Positions 33,558-42,341 of a stretch of DNA of 64,000 nucleotides are shown here, piece by piece. Under the pieces are notes generated by a model. It had not been told where the DNA came from, did no database searches, and worked only from the letters and a program-made list of their open reading frames with translations. This stretch comes from Streptomyces sp. NBC_01408 (GTDB lineage: Bacteria; Actinomycetota; Actinomycetes; Streptomycetales; Streptomycetaceae), in contig NZ_JAPEPJ010000001.1 of NCBI RefSeq assembly GCF_026340255.1, positions 2,039,001-2,103,000 on the forward strand, in the 5' to 3' direction. Numbering within the stretch: the stretch's first letter is position 1; each line of letters starts with the position of its first letter. The position numbers and the translations under genes are program-made.

Positions 33558-34158
33558 AGCGGCCGAAGCGGCCCTTGTGGAAGAGGAGCGGCTCGCCCTC
33601 GCCGGCCGCGCCCATGGCCTCGACCCGGCCCACCACGATGAGGTGGTCCCCGCCGGTGTGGACCGCGTGGATCCGGCAGTCGATCCAGGCGGGCACGGCG
33701 TCGAGCTGCGGCGACCCGGTGACGGGGGCCGGGCGGTGGGTGACCCCGGCAAACTTGTCCGCGCCGCTGACGGCGAAGGACCGGCACAGCCCGCCCTGTT
33801 CGGCGCCGAGGATGTTGACGCAGAACACCCCGGCGCGGGCGATCCGCGGCCAGGTGGTCGACGTACGGGCCACCATGAAGGTGACCAGCGGCGGGTCCAG
33901 GGACAGCGAGGCGAAGGACTGGCAGGCGAAGCCGGCCGGGCCGTCCTCGCCCTCGCCGGGCGGCGCGGTGATGACGGTGATCCCGCTGGCGAAGTTCCCG
34001 AGGACGGCCCGGAATTCGGCGGCGCCGACCGGTGCGCGCTCGTCCTCGCCGACGGCCCGCAGGTCGGGGCGGGGCAGGGCCTCGACCGCCTCCGGCTCCG
34101 GCGCGGCGGAGGTGGGCGAGCCGACTGATCTGAGGTATCGGACGACGGTGGCCGCCAT
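33547..34158 (-). CDS. Flavin reductase-like protein (HsaB/HpaC type)
   Basis: A 203-aa flavin reductase-family protein supplying FMNH2/FADH2 to a partner monooxygenase. Motifs are SGITVITA, FACQSFASLSLDPPLVTFMV and FCVNILGAEQ; the C-terminus keeps GGDHLIVVGRVEAM. The N-terminal ~45 residues are a low-complexity extension. The ATG of MAATVVRYLRS is preferred over MGHAGM five codons upstream, since GGGA lies before it. Operator site 4 is 33 bases upstream. The partner oxygenase is not in the window. Confidence 0.8.
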   Translation of the reverse strand: MAATVVRYLRSVGSPTSAAPEPEAVEALPRPDLRAVGEDERAPVGAAEFRAVLGNFASGITVITAPPGEGEDGPAGFACQSFASLSLDPPLVTFMVARTSTTWPRIARAGVFCVNILGAEQGGLCRSFAVSGADKFAGVTHRPAPVTGSPQLDAVPAWIDCRIHAVHTGGDHLIVVGRVEAMGAAGEGEPLLFHKGRFGRFTD

Positions 34159-34190
34159 CCCTGCGTGTCCCATCACACAGACGATTGAAC

Positions 34191-34205
34191 CTGACGGTGC
34201 GTCAG
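34191..34205. promoter_or_regulatory. Operator site 4, CTGACGGTGCGTCAG
   Basis: Perfect CTGAC-N5-GTCAG palindrome upstream of the flavin reductase gene. The divergent VOC gene starts 270 bases away. Confidence 0.8.
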
Positions 34206-34474
34206 ATAGGAAGGGCTGCGGACGCCGGGCGGCGGTACGGGGCGCTGGGAAGTACGGGCGTCGGGCGGTGCGGGTGCCGGGCGGTGCGGGTGCCGGGCCG
34301 GACCCGTACCGGCCGGTGGGGGTGCGGACCTGCTCGTTCCCGCCGGGCCCGCCCCTGCCGCCACACGGGTGAATCCCCGACCCGCCCGGGACCGGTCGGC
34401 CCACCGGCCGCCGGGGGCTCGGCATCGTGGCCAGCGACCGCACCGCCGCACCACCGAAGCCCCCGGAGGACCCC

Positions 34475-35257
34475 ATGCTCGGCACCGACTTCCGTACCGG
34501 ATCACCCAACTGGCTCGACCTCGGCAGCCCCGACACGGACACCGCCGCGCGGTTCTACGGGGCCCTCTTCGGCTGGGAGTTCGTCTCGGCCGGACCCGAG
34601 GCGGACGGGTACGGCTTCTTCCAGCTCCAGGGGAAGACCGTCGCCGCCCTCGGCCGGCTCACCGAGGAGGGTGCGAAGTCCGCCTGGATGGTCCACTTCA
34701 TGAGCCCCGACATCCAGGCCACCACCGAAGCCGTCAGGGCGGGCGGCGGGGCGGTCCGCATGGAGCCCATGGACGTCATGGGCGAGGGCTGGCTGGCCCA
34801 GTACACCGACCCGCAGGGCGCCGAGTTCGCGAGCTGGCAGCCCGCCGGGACGGGCGGACTGCAACTGGCCTCCGCCGACAACACGCTGGTGTGGGCGGAA
34901 CTCCACGTACCCGACCCTGTCGCGGACATCGCCTTCTACCGGGGGGTGTTCGGCTGGCGCCACGCCGAGATGCAGGCGCCCGGGATGACCTACCGCGTGC
35001 TGAGCATCGCCGACGGGGACCAGGAGGACGGCTCCTTCGGCGGGGTCGCACCGCTGGGCGAGGGCGCGGGTGAGGAGGCCCGCTGGGTGCCGTACTTCAA
35101 CGTGCCCGACGTCGACGCCACCACCGCCGCCGCCCAGCGGAACGGCGGGTCGGTGCTCATGCCGGGGGCGGACGTGCCGGAGGTCGGGCGGATCGCGTGG
35201 CTGGCGGACCCGGCCGGCGCGGTGTTCGCGCTGCTGAAGCCCGACCCCCGGATGTAG
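34475..35257 (+). CDS. Two-domain VOC (glyoxalase/dioxygenase fold) protein
   Basis: A 260-aa protein with two VOC domains: residues ~8-120 (NWLDLGSPDTDTAARFYGAL, DPQGAEFASWQP) and ~135-258 (WAELHVPDPVADIAFYRGVF, DPAGAVFALLKP). Such proteins are often annotated as glyoxalase/bleomycin resistance; the metal ligands are not clear. The start is the ATG after GGAGGACCCC. It resembles the protein at 50148 closely enough to be an older paralogue. Confidence 0.8.
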   Translation: MLGTDFRTGSPNWLDLGSPDTDTAARFYGALFGWEFVSAGPEADGYGFFQLQGKTVAALGRLTEEGAKSAWMVHFMSPDIQATTEAVRAGGGAVRMEPMDVMGEGWLAQYTDPQGAEFASWQPAGTGGLQLASADNTLVWAELHVPDPVADIAFYRGVFGWRHAEMQAPGMTYRVLSIADGDQEDGSFGGVAPLGEGAGEEARWVPYFNVPDVDATTAAAQRNGGSVLMPGADVPEVGRIAWLADPAGAVFALLKPDPRM

Positions 35258-35352
35258 GGGGTGGTCCGGCGGTCTGGGCCTTCTTGGAACCCGGTGGGGC
35301 CGGGTGTGCCGCCCGGGCCGGGTCGGGTCAGTCCGGGCCGGGCCCCCGACGG

Positions 35353-36156
35353 TCAGCGGCCGAGGTACTTGGGCGTGCGGCGCTCCACGAAGCTGGCCAC
35401 GCCCTCGTTCGCGTCGGCCGTGGTCATGTTGATCTCCTGGGCGGTGGCCTCGGCGGCCAGGGCGGCCGACCGGTCCCCGTCGAGCGAGGCGTTGACCAGC
35501 TGCTTCGCCAGGGCCAGGGCGCGGGTCGGGCCCTGGGCGAGGCGCTCCGCCCAGTCCCGGGCGGCGGCCTCCAGTTCCTCGGCCGGGACGACCTTGTTCA
35601 CCAGGCCCAGGCGTTCGGCCTCGGCCGCCGGGACGGCGTCGCCGAAGAACATCAGCTCCTTGGCCTTCTGCGGGCCGATCAGGCGGGGGAGCAGGTAGGC
35701 GCCGCCGCCGTCCGGCACCAGGCCACGGCGTACGAACACCTCGATGAACCGGGCCGGTTCGGCGGCGATGACCAGGTCGCAGGCGAGGGCCAGGTGGGCG
35801 CCGATGCCGGCGGCCGTGCCGTTGACGGCGGCGAGGACCGGCTTCTCGCAGTCGAGCACCGCCGTGATCAGGCGCTGCGCGCCGAGCCGGATCATGCGGG
35901 CCACGTCGCCCGCGACCCGCTCGCCCGTGGCGGGGGCGCCGCGCAGGTCGGCGCCCGCGCAGAAGCCCTTGCCGGTGGCGGTGACGACGACGGCGCGGAC
36001 CGCCGGGTCGGCGGAGGCTTCGGCGAGCAGCGCGATGACGCGTTCGCGTTGGTCCCAGGTGACGGCGTTCATCGCCTCGGGGCGGTTGAGGGTGATCCAG
36101 GAGACGGCGTTCTCCGTGCGGTGCAGGATGTCGGGCCGGTGGGTGGGGGCGGTCAT
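35353..36156 (-). CDS. Enoyl-CoA hydratase/isomerase
   Basis: A 267-aa crotonase-fold protein. The oxyanion motif is GKGFCAGADLRG (~residues 62-73) and the second NGTAAGIGAHLALACD (~112-127); the position of the second catalytic Glu reads GLVPDGGGAYLLPRL, keeping an Asp. Adds water to, or isomerises, an enoyl-CoA. It lies downstream of the CoA ligase on the same strand, separated by a repeat region, and may be transcribed on its own. Confidence 0.9.
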   Translation of the reverse strand: MTAPTHRPDILHRTENAVSWITLNRPEAMNAVTWDQRERVIALLAEASADPAVRAVVVTATGKGFCAGADLRGAPATGERVAGDVARMIRLGAQRLITAVLDCEKPVLAAVNGTAAGIGAHLALACDLVIAAEPARFIEVFVRRGLVPDGGGAYLLPRLIGPQKAKELMFFGDAVPAAEAERLGLVNKVVPAEELEAAARDWAERLAQGPTRALALAKQLVNASLDGDRSAALAAEATAQEINMTTADANEGVASFVERRTPKYLGR

Positions 36157-36494
36157 GGGTTGCTCCCCTTCGGGGGGTGGCTGGGGTGGGGCGTGGCCGT
36201 GTTTTTGAGTGGGCGTGGGGCTGGGGGGGCTGGGCTGCGGGGCTGGTGAGCGGGTGCGGGCCCGGTGGGTGGGTGCGGGTGGGGTGCCGCTGCGCGGAGC
36301 TGGTCCCCGCCCCGCCCTTCCTCCGTTCCCCGGGGCTCCGCCCCGGACCCCGCGCCTCAAACGCCGGCGAGGCTGAAAGGTCCCCGGGCCTCAAGATCCA
36401 GCCCCGTCGGCGTTTGAGGCGCGGGGGTTCGGGGGCGGAGCCCCTGACGGCGGCGGCGCGGCCGCGGCGTGGGGAGGGCGGGGCCGGCGCAGCG
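36157..36494. other. Gap between CoA ligase and enoyl-CoA hydratase
   Basis: 338 bases with no gene. It contains G/T-rich sequence and the inverted pair of the dispersed hairpin repeat. Confidence 0.6.
36330..36444. repeat. Inverted pair of the dispersed GC hairpin repeat
   Basis: One copy reads forward (GGGGCTCCGCCCC at 36333, then CGCGCCTCAAACGCCGGCG) and one in reverse (CGTCGGCGTTTGAGGCGCG, then GGGGCGGAGCCCC ending 36444). Together they can form a ~115-base structure, likely a terminator for the CoA ligase. Confidence 0.85.
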
Positions 36495-38726
36495 TCAGTG
36501 GCAGATGGCCAGCGCGTCCAGGGCCACCGCGCCCTGGCCGCGGGGGAGGACCATCAGGGGGTTGATGTCCAGTTCGGAGAGTTCGTCCCCCAGTTCCAGC
36601 GCCATCCGCTGGACCCGCAGGATCACCTCGACCAGGGCGTCGACGTCGGCCGGGGGTGCGCCGCGTACGCCCTCCAGCAGGGGGTGGCCGCGCAGTTCCG
36701 TGAGCATCGCCCGGGCCTGGTCCTCGCCGAACGGCGGCACGCGGACCGCCGCGTCGTGCAGGACCTCGACCAGGACACCGCCGAGGCCCACCGTCACCGT
36801 CGGGCCGAACAGGTCGTCCTGGGTGACGCCGACGACCATCTCCACACCGCGCTCGACCATCTGGCAGACCAGGATCCCGTCGAGCGGGATGTTCTCGTAG
36901 CGGGCTATGTCGGTGAGCTCGCGGTAGGCGTCGCGTATCTGGCTCGCGGACGTCAGGCCGATCTTGACCAGGCCCAGTTCCGTCTTGTGGCCGAGCTGCG
37001 GGCCCGAGGCCTTCATGACCACGGGGTAGCCGACCAGGCCCGCCGCGCGGACCGCGGCCGCCGCGCTGGTGACGAGCTGCTCGCGGGGGACGCGGATGCC
37101 GTAGGCGCGCAGGAGTTGCTTGGCCGCGTGCTCGCTGAGCTGCTGACCGGGGCGCATCAGGGCCTGGGCCTTGCGGTACGAGGGGGAGGGCGTGCGGGGG
37201 GCTTCGTCGAAGGGGGAGCGGTAGCCGGCGGTGAAGCGGTGGTGGCCGAGGTAGGCGCGGACGGCGGTGATGCAGTTGCCGAAGGTACGGAAGGTGGCCA
37301 CGCGGGAGGAGCCCAGGAGCGTGGTGCGGTACGCGTCCTCCGTGCCGACCGGGGAGCCCCAGATCACACAGATCAGTTTGTCCGTGGCCTCGGCGGCGTC
37401 CACCAGGTCCTGGGCGAGCTTGTCGCTCATCGGGGGGAAGGGGCCGGTGATCGGGCAGATCAGGACGCCGACGGACGGGTCGGCGAGGATCGCGTCGATG
37501 ATCTTCCGGCCGCGCCAGTCGCCCACCGGGTGGCCGCCGTTGTCGACGGGGTTGGCGACGTTGAGGTAGTCGGGGATCCACTGGTGGAGTTCCTGCTGCT
37601 TGGCCTCGGAGAGGGTGGGCAGGGTGAGGCCCGCCTCGGTGGCCAGGTCGGAGAAGTGGGCGCCGGTGCCGCCGGAGATGGAGTAGACGACGACCCCCTC
37701 GGCCTTCGGCTTGCGGGCCCGGGCGAGCAGGGCGGCGGTGTCCTGGAGTTCGTCGAGCCCGTCTACGCGGATGACGCCGAACTGCCGCATGGCGGCGTCC
37801 ACGACGGTGTCGGCGCCGGTCAGCTTGCCGGTGTGGGAGGCGGCCATCCGGGCGCCGGTCTCGGTGCGGCCGACCTTGACGGCGACGACGGGGACCCCGG
37901 CCCGCGCCGCGCGGTCGGCGGCGAGCAGGAAGGAGCGGCCGTCCTTGAGGCCTTCGACGTAGCAGGCGATGGCCCCGACCTCGGGCTGCTCGGCGAAGTA
38001 GGAGATGAAGTCGGAGGTCTCCAGGTCGGCCTCGTTGCCGGTGGGCGCCCAGTGGGAGAGGCGGATGCCGAGCTCCTGGAGGGTGTAGACCGGGCGTCCC
38101 TGGTGGCCGGACTGCGTGATCAGGGCGATCGCCGGGCCGTCGAGGTCGTCGCGGAACTCCTCGAAGGCGTTGAGGTTGGTGTTGGGGCCGAGGAGGCGCA
38201 GGCCCGAGCGCTGGACGGCGGCCCCCAGCCGGGCCTGGGCGGCGGCCCCCGCGTCGCCGGTCTCGGCGAAGCCGGAGGCGAAGGCGACGGCGAACTTCAC
38301 CTTGGTCTCGGCCAGTTCCTCGATGACGGGGAGCGGGTCGGCGACCAGCAGGACGGCGAGGTCCACCTGTTCGGGCAGGTCCGCGACGCTGGGTGCGCAG
38401 GGCAGGCCGAAGACGGCCTCGCGGGTCGGGTGCACCGGGTGGATCCGGGCGCCGACGCGCTCGGCCCAGGCGATGAGCTGGCGGGTGATGCCCGTGTTCG
38501 GCCTGCCTTCGGCGTCGGAGGCGCCGATGACGGCGACCGATTCGGGCCGGAAGAACCGGTCCAGGTCGGGCACATCGGAGTGCAGGGGCCGTCCGCTGAC
38601 GTCGAGCGGGACCACGTCCTCGGTGGACGCCGCCGTCGAGTGGACGGCCGTCCTGGGGGTCTCCCCGCAGGCCTCGACGCGTGCGCGGAAGTCGGTGGTG
38701 AGGGTGCCGTGAGTAGATCCAAGCAT
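36495..38726 (-). CDS. NDP-forming acyl-CoA synthetase (acetate-CoA ligase family)
   Basis: A 743-aa fused-subunit ligase. Residues ~55-190 are a CoA-binding domain (SVAVIGASDAEGRPNTGI), ~190-480 the succinyl-CoA-ligase-like domain with the phospho-histidine motif ASHTGKLTG (~296), and ~520-740 an ATP-grasp domain (GYPVVMKASGPQLGHKTE, ELDINPLMVL). It makes or uses an acyl-CoA with ATP/ADP. Two operators lie 47-85 bases upstream. Substrate likely an acid from the same pathway. Confidence 0.9.
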   Translation of the reverse strand: MLGSTHGTLTTDFRARVEACGETPRTAVHSTAASTEDVVPLDVSGRPLHSDVPDLDRFFRPESVAVIGASDAEGRPNTGITRQLIAWAERVGARIHPVHPTREAVFGLPCAPSVADLPEQVDLAVLLVADPLPVIEELAETKVKFAVAFASGFAETGDAGAAAQARLGAAVQRSGLRLLGPNTNLNAFEEFRDDLDGPAIALITQSGHQGRPVYTLQELGIRLSHWAPTGNEADLETSDFISYFAEQPEVGAIACYVEGLKDGRSFLLAADRAARAGVPVVAVKVGRTETGARMAASHTGKLTGADTVVDAAMRQFGVIRVDGLDELQDTAALLARARKPKAEGVVVYSISGGTGAHFSDLATEAGLTLPTLSEAKQQELHQWIPDYLNVANPVDNGGHPVGDWRGRKIIDAILADPSVGVLICPITGPFPPMSDKLAQDLVDAAEATDKLICVIWGSPVGTEDAYRTTLLGSSRVATFRTFGNCITAVRAYLGHHRFTAGYRSPFDEAPRTPSPSYRKAQALMRPGQQLSEHAAKQLLRAYGIRVPREQLVTSAAAAVRAAGLVGYPVVMKASGPQLGHKTELGLVKIGLTSASQIRDAYRELTDIARYENIPLDGILVCQMVERGVEMVVGVTQDDLFGPTVTVGLGGVLVEVLHDAAVRVPPFGEDQARAMLTELRGHPLLEGVRGAPPADVDALVEVILRVQRMALELGDELSELDINPLMVLPRGQGAVALDALAICH

Positions 38727-38772
38727 CGTTCCGCCCGCTCCTGCTCGATGAACATCGATGGAACCTCAATAA

Positions 38773-38811
38773 CTGACGTGCAGTCAGATTACTGAACTGA
38801 CGTGCCGTCAG
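38773..38811. promoter_or_regulatory. Operator sites 5 and 6, two perfect palindromes
   Basis: CTGACGTGCAGTCAG (38773-38787) and CTGACGTGCCGTCAG (38797-38811), centres 24 bases apart, i.e. just over two helical turns, which would put two dimers on nearly the same face. They control the CoA ligase. Confidence 0.85.
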
Positions 38812-38892
38812 GAACAGGGCTGCGCAGGAAAGCTGGTGGAGGAGATGTGACGAACGGTGTCAGATTCCGTCCGGGCGGGTCCAGAGCGCCGT

Positions 38893-40068
38893 TCAGGCCA
38901 GCGTGCGCAGCCGGCGGGACACGGCCGCGGCGATCTTCTCGGCGTCCCGCGCCAGCTCCCGCAGCATCCCGCTGATGGGGTTGGTGAAGCCCGTGAAGTA
39001 CAGGCCCGGAGCCTGCGCGGGGGTCCGCGCGCCGTGCGTACGGGGCCGCCCGCGCTCGTCGAGTACGCCGAGGTCACCGACCAGGCCCTCCAGGCCGCGC
39101 CGGTACCCGGTGGCCGCGATCACCGCGTCCGGGGTGATCCGCGAGCCGTCCGCGAGCACCACCTCGGCGCCCTCGAAGGACGCGACGGCCGCGACCGGTT
39201 CGACCCGGCCGCCGCGGACCGCATCGATCAGGCCGACGTCCTGCACCGGGATGGCCCCCTGCTCGACCCGGCTGTACAGGCCGGTCTCCGGGCGCGGGAG
39301 CCCGTACGCCGACAGGTCCGGGACCGAGGCCTTCGCGACGAGCGCCCCCAGCCGGTCCACGAGCCGTACGGGCAGCCGCCGCACCAGGATCCCGGTCCGC
39401 TGGGCCGGCCAGCCCGCGGTGGAGCGGCGCACGATGTGCGGGGCGGTGCGCACGGCGAGGCGGACCCGCGCCGCGCCGCCCTCGACGAGGTCGACGGCTA
39501 TCTCGGCCCCGGTGTTGCCCGCGCCGACGACCAGCACGTCCTGGCCCGCGTACGGCTTCGCGTCGCGGTACTCGGCGGCGTGCAGCAACCGCCCCGGGTA
39601 CGCCTCGCGGCCCGGCCAGCCGGGCACGGCGGGGGTGTGGTTGAACCCGGTGGCGACGACGACGGCCCCGGCCGTCAGCACCCGCCCGCCGCTGGCGTGC
39701 AGGGTCCAGCCGCCGTCGGCGGTGGGCTCGACCCGGGTCACCTCGACACCGGTGACGAGCTCCAGCTCGTGGAACTCGGCGTACTTCTCCAGGTACCGCA
39801 CGAGGTCGTCGCGGGAGACCCAGCGTCCGAAGCGGCGCGGCACGGCAAGGCCCGGGAGGGCGGAGAGCCGGCGCGTGGTGTGCAGGTGGAGCCGGTCGTA
39901 GTGGCGGCGCCAGGACGCGCCGACCGCGTCGGACTTCTCCACGACCACCGCGCGGACCCCGCGGGCGCGCAGCGCGGCGGCCACGGCGAGACCGCCGGGA
40001 CCCGCTCCGATCACGTACACGGGGCGGGGCTGGGTGGTCATCTCGACTGCTGCGGGGGCTCCGGACAT
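38893..40068 (-). CDS. Flavin-dependent monooxygenase/NAD(P)-binding oxidoreductase
   Basis: A 391-aa protein of the FMO/YUCCA/Baeyer-Villiger-like group. FAD site GAGPGG (~residue 21), NADPH site VVGAGNTG (~190) and the late IAATGYRRG. The FMO linker motif (FxGxxxHxxxY) is approximated by PGRLLHAAEYRD. Could hydroxylate or insert oxygen into a pathway intermediate. No operator palindrome sits upstream; MTTQPRPVYVIG (40041) is an alternative start, and neither has a strong ribosome site. Confidence 0.8.
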   Translation of the reverse strand: MSGAPAAVEMTTQPRPVYVIGAGPGGLAVAAALRARGVRAVVVEKSDAVGASWRRHYDRLHLHTTRRLSALPGLAVPRRFGRWVSRDDLVRYLEKYAEFHELELVTGVEVTRVEPTADGGWTLHASGGRVLTAGAVVVATGFNHTPAVPGWPGREAYPGRLLHAAEYRDAKPYAGQDVLVVGAGNTGAEIAVDLVEGGAARVRLAVRTAPHIVRRSTAGWPAQRTGILVRRLPVRLVDRLGALVAKASVPDLSAYGLPRPETGLYSRVEQGAIPVQDVGLIDAVRGGRVEPVAAVASFEGAEVVLADGSRITPDAVIAATGYRRGLEGLVGDLGVLDERGRPRTHGARTPAQAPGLYFTGFTNPISGMLRELARDAEKIAAAVSRRLRTLA

Positions 40069-40364
40069 GAGGAGTGATCGTATCGCCACGCAGCGTTGAT
40101 GGGTCTCGGTCGAGGAGGGAATCGATTGCGGATCGATCACGGGCGGCGGGACCTGCAGCCGGCCGGAGCCCTTCCGGCCTGCCCGGGTACGCGTCCGGGG
40201 TCCGTCCGGCCGGTGCGCCGTGGCCTGGCCGGGCCCCGTCCCGAGGCCATCCGGTGGGCCGGTGGCGGGCGCACGGCAGGGCGCCGGGTGCCGCAGCCCG
40301 CCCGCTGGCACTGTGGGCCCCGCTTCCACCGCACAGGACACCCCCTAGGGACAGGAGTGGAGCC

Positions 40365-41135
40365 ATGTGGCAGCCGGACGGCTGGGACGTACGGGTCCGC
40401 CTGGGGGTTCTCACCCCGCACGCCGACGTCGGCCCCGAGTCGGAGCTGCGCGCCATGGCCCCGGCGGAGGTGGGGCTGCACGCCGCCCGGGTGCCGTTCG
40501 GCGCGATGGGCAGCGGCGGCGCGATGGACCCCACCATCGCACTCGCACCCGTACGGGCCTTCGCCGAGCCCCCGTACGTGGACGAGGCCACCGCACTGCT
40601 GGCGGCCGCGCCGGTGGCGGCCATCGCCTTCGCCTTCACCAGCTCCGCATACGCCGTCGGCGCGCGCGGCGAGGCGCGGATGCTCGACCGCCTGGGGGTG
40701 CGCGCCGCAGGCCTGCCGGTGGTCGCCACCTGCGCCGCGACGGTCGAGGCCCTGCGCGTCCTGGGTGTGACGCGGCTCGGCCTCGTCGACCCGCCGTGGT
40801 TCGGCGCGGACCTCAACGGCCTGGGCCGGGACTACTACCGGGACGCCGGCTTCGACGTGCCCTTCGCCGCCCCGTGCGGCCTGCCCAGCGGCCAGTCGCT
40901 CATCCGGCCCGACGCCCTGCACGACTGGGTCGCCGCCCACCTTCCCGACGAGGCAGAAGCGGTCGTCATCGGCGGCAACGGCTTCCGGGCCGTCGGGGTC
41001 ATCCAGGCCCTGGAGACCACCCTCGGCCGCCCCGTCCTCACCGCCAACCAGGTCCTCCTCTGGGCCGCCCTGCGCGCGGCGGGCGCCCCCACCGACGGCA
41101 TCGGCGGCTACGGCGGGCTCTTCGCACGTTCGTGA
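40365..41135 (+). CDS. Maleate isomerase/Asp-Glu racemase-family protein lacking usual cysteines
   Basis: A 256-aa protein of the arylmalonate decarboxylase/maleate cis-trans isomerase fold (GVLTPHADVGPESELRAM, AATVEALRVLGVTRLGLVDP). Where family enzymes carry their two catalytic Cys, this protein shows AFAFTSSAYAVG and VVIGGNGFRAV, with Phe/Ser and Gly instead. A cysteine at VATCAATVEAL is in a different place. It may be inactive or use another chemistry. Start after AGGAGTGGAG. Single gene, preceding the DoxX operon. Confidence 0.7.
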   Translation: MWQPDGWDVRVRLGVLTPHADVGPESELRAMAPAEVGLHAARVPFGAMGSGGAMDPTIALAPVRAFAEPPYVDEATALLAAAPVAAIAFAFTSSAYAVGARGEARMLDRLGVRAAGLPVVATCAATVEALRVLGVTRLGLVDPPWFGADLNGLGRDYYRDAGFDVPFAAPCGLPSGQSLIRPDALHDWVAAHLPDEAEAVVIGGNGFRAVGVIQALETTLGRPVLTANQVLLWAALRAAGAPTDGIGGYGGLFARS

Positions 41136-41173
41136 GCGCCGGGCCCTTGCGTGATCGCTCCGGATCCGCTGAA

Positions 41174-41188
41174 CTGACGTACCGTCAG
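41174..41188. promoter_or_regulatory. Operator site 7, CTGACGTACCGTCAG
   Basis: Perfect CTGAC-N5-GTCAG palindrome, 29 bases before the DoxX gene start. Confidence 0.8.
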
Positions 41189-41217
41189 ATCAATGGTGCG
41201 AGGGGTGGAGGCTGCCG

Positions 41218-41670
41218 ATGCAGACCATCTGGCTCAGCGGAGCCGAATGGCTCGCCGTGCTCCGGATAGGCCTCGGCCTGTGGTGGCTGGAGAGCTGGCG
41301 GCACAAGGACAAGAAGGGCTGGTTCGAACGCGGCACCGGCATCGCCTGGGCCGCCGACGTCGCGGGCAAACACCGCTGGACCTTCGTCAAGGGCGGCTTC
41401 GAGCTGGTCGTGAAGCCGCGCCCCAAGCTGATGGCGTACATCGTCGTCTACGCCGAACTCGCCCTCGGGCTGGGCCTGGTCCTCGGCTTCCTCACGCCCG
41501 TCGCACTGGTCGCCGGACTGCTGCTGAACCTGCTCTACCTCGTGCTGATGATCCACGACTGGGCCGAGCAGGGCCAGAACGCGATGATGGCGCTCATCTC
41601 CCTCGTCGCCCTCCTCGCCATGAGCTGGCAGACCTGGTCCCTCGACGCGGCGATCGGACTGTTCCTGTGA
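41218..41670 (+). CDS. DoxX-family membrane protein
   Basis: A 150-aa inner-membrane protein with four hydrophobic segments (VLRIGLGLWWLESW, YIVVYAELALGLGLVLGFL, VALVAGLLLNLLYLVLMI, MMALISLVALLAMSW). DoxX-like proteins are linked to quinone/thiosulphate oxidation and redox protection, but this subset has no set role. It shares an operator-controlled transcript with the DUF35 gene, whose GTG overlaps its stop (GTGA). Confidence 0.85.
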   Translation: MQTIWLSGAEWLAVLRIGLGLWWLESWRHKDKKGWFERGTGIAWAADVAGKHRWTFVKGGFELVVKPRPKLMAYIVVYAELALGLGLVLGFLTPVALVAGLLLNLLYLVLMIHDWAEQGQNAMMALISLVALLAMSWQTWSLDAAIGLFL

Positions 41671-42104
41671 ACCCGCCCCCGGACACCGTGCCGCGCTACG
41701 ACCTCCCCGAGGCGGACGAGTTCACCCGCCCCTACTGGGACGCGGCGGCCGAGGGCCGCCTCCTGCTGCGCCGCTGCGCGGACTGCGGGCGGGCGCACCA
41801 CTACCCGCGGGAGTTCTGCCCGTTCTGCTGGGCCGGCGAGGACCGTGTGACGTGGGAGGCGGCGAGCGGCCTGGCGACCCTCTACACCTGGTCGGTGATC
41901 CACCGCAACGACCTGCCGCCCTTCGGTACGCGCGTCCCGTACGCGGCGGCGGTGGTCGACCTGGCGGAGGGTCCGCGCATGATGACCGAGGTCGTCGACT
42001 GCGAACCGGCGGACCTGCGGATCGGGATGCGGCTGGAGGTCGCCTTCCGCGAGGCGGCGGACGCAGTGGCCGTGGCGGTGTTCCGCCCGGCGGGCAAGGG
42101 CTGA
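41667..42104 (+). CDS. DUF35 OB-fold/zinc-ribbon protein
   Basis: A 145-aa acyl-CoA-associated protein with a rubredoxin-like zinc ribbon CADCGRAHHYPREFCPFC (residues ~38-55) and an OB-fold (LYTWSVIHRNDLPPFG). Such proteins partner thiolase-fold enzymes, as ChsH2 with Ltp2 in steroid side-chain cleavage. The likely partner is the thiolase-fold protein at 45603, which lacks its own neighbouring DUF35. Under operator site 7. Confidence 0.85.
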   Translation: MNPPPDTVPRYDLPEADEFTRPYWDAAAEGRLLLRRCADCGRAHHYPREFCPFCWAGEDRVTWEAASGLATLYTWSVIHRNDLPPFGTRVPYAAAVVDLAEGPRMMTEVVDCEPADLRIGMRLEVAFREAADAVAVAVFRPAGKG

Positions 42105-42341
42105 GCCGCCGCACCCCCTAGCGCGCGGGCGGCGCCTAAACGGCTGTCCGGAATTCTGAGATCTGTGGCTGGTTTGCGCTGTTTCGAGGCCGCGACCTGT
42201 GTCAAACGCGTGACGCCGGACGGTTCTGGCACCTTTGATCGCTGAATTAGTCTCAGCGTGTTCAGAACAAACGGTGATCAGGCTCTGGTGGGGGATGCGC
42301 CCTTCGCGCGCCCGGAGCCGCACACAGGGGAAGCAGTGCAC

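Noticed and set aside
11124..42119. The string ACCCCCTAG at about 11126, 40338 and 42112
   Set aside because: CTAG is rare here, so the recurrence drew attention, but one copy includes a stop codon and the others have different flanks; three short matches are not enough for a claim.
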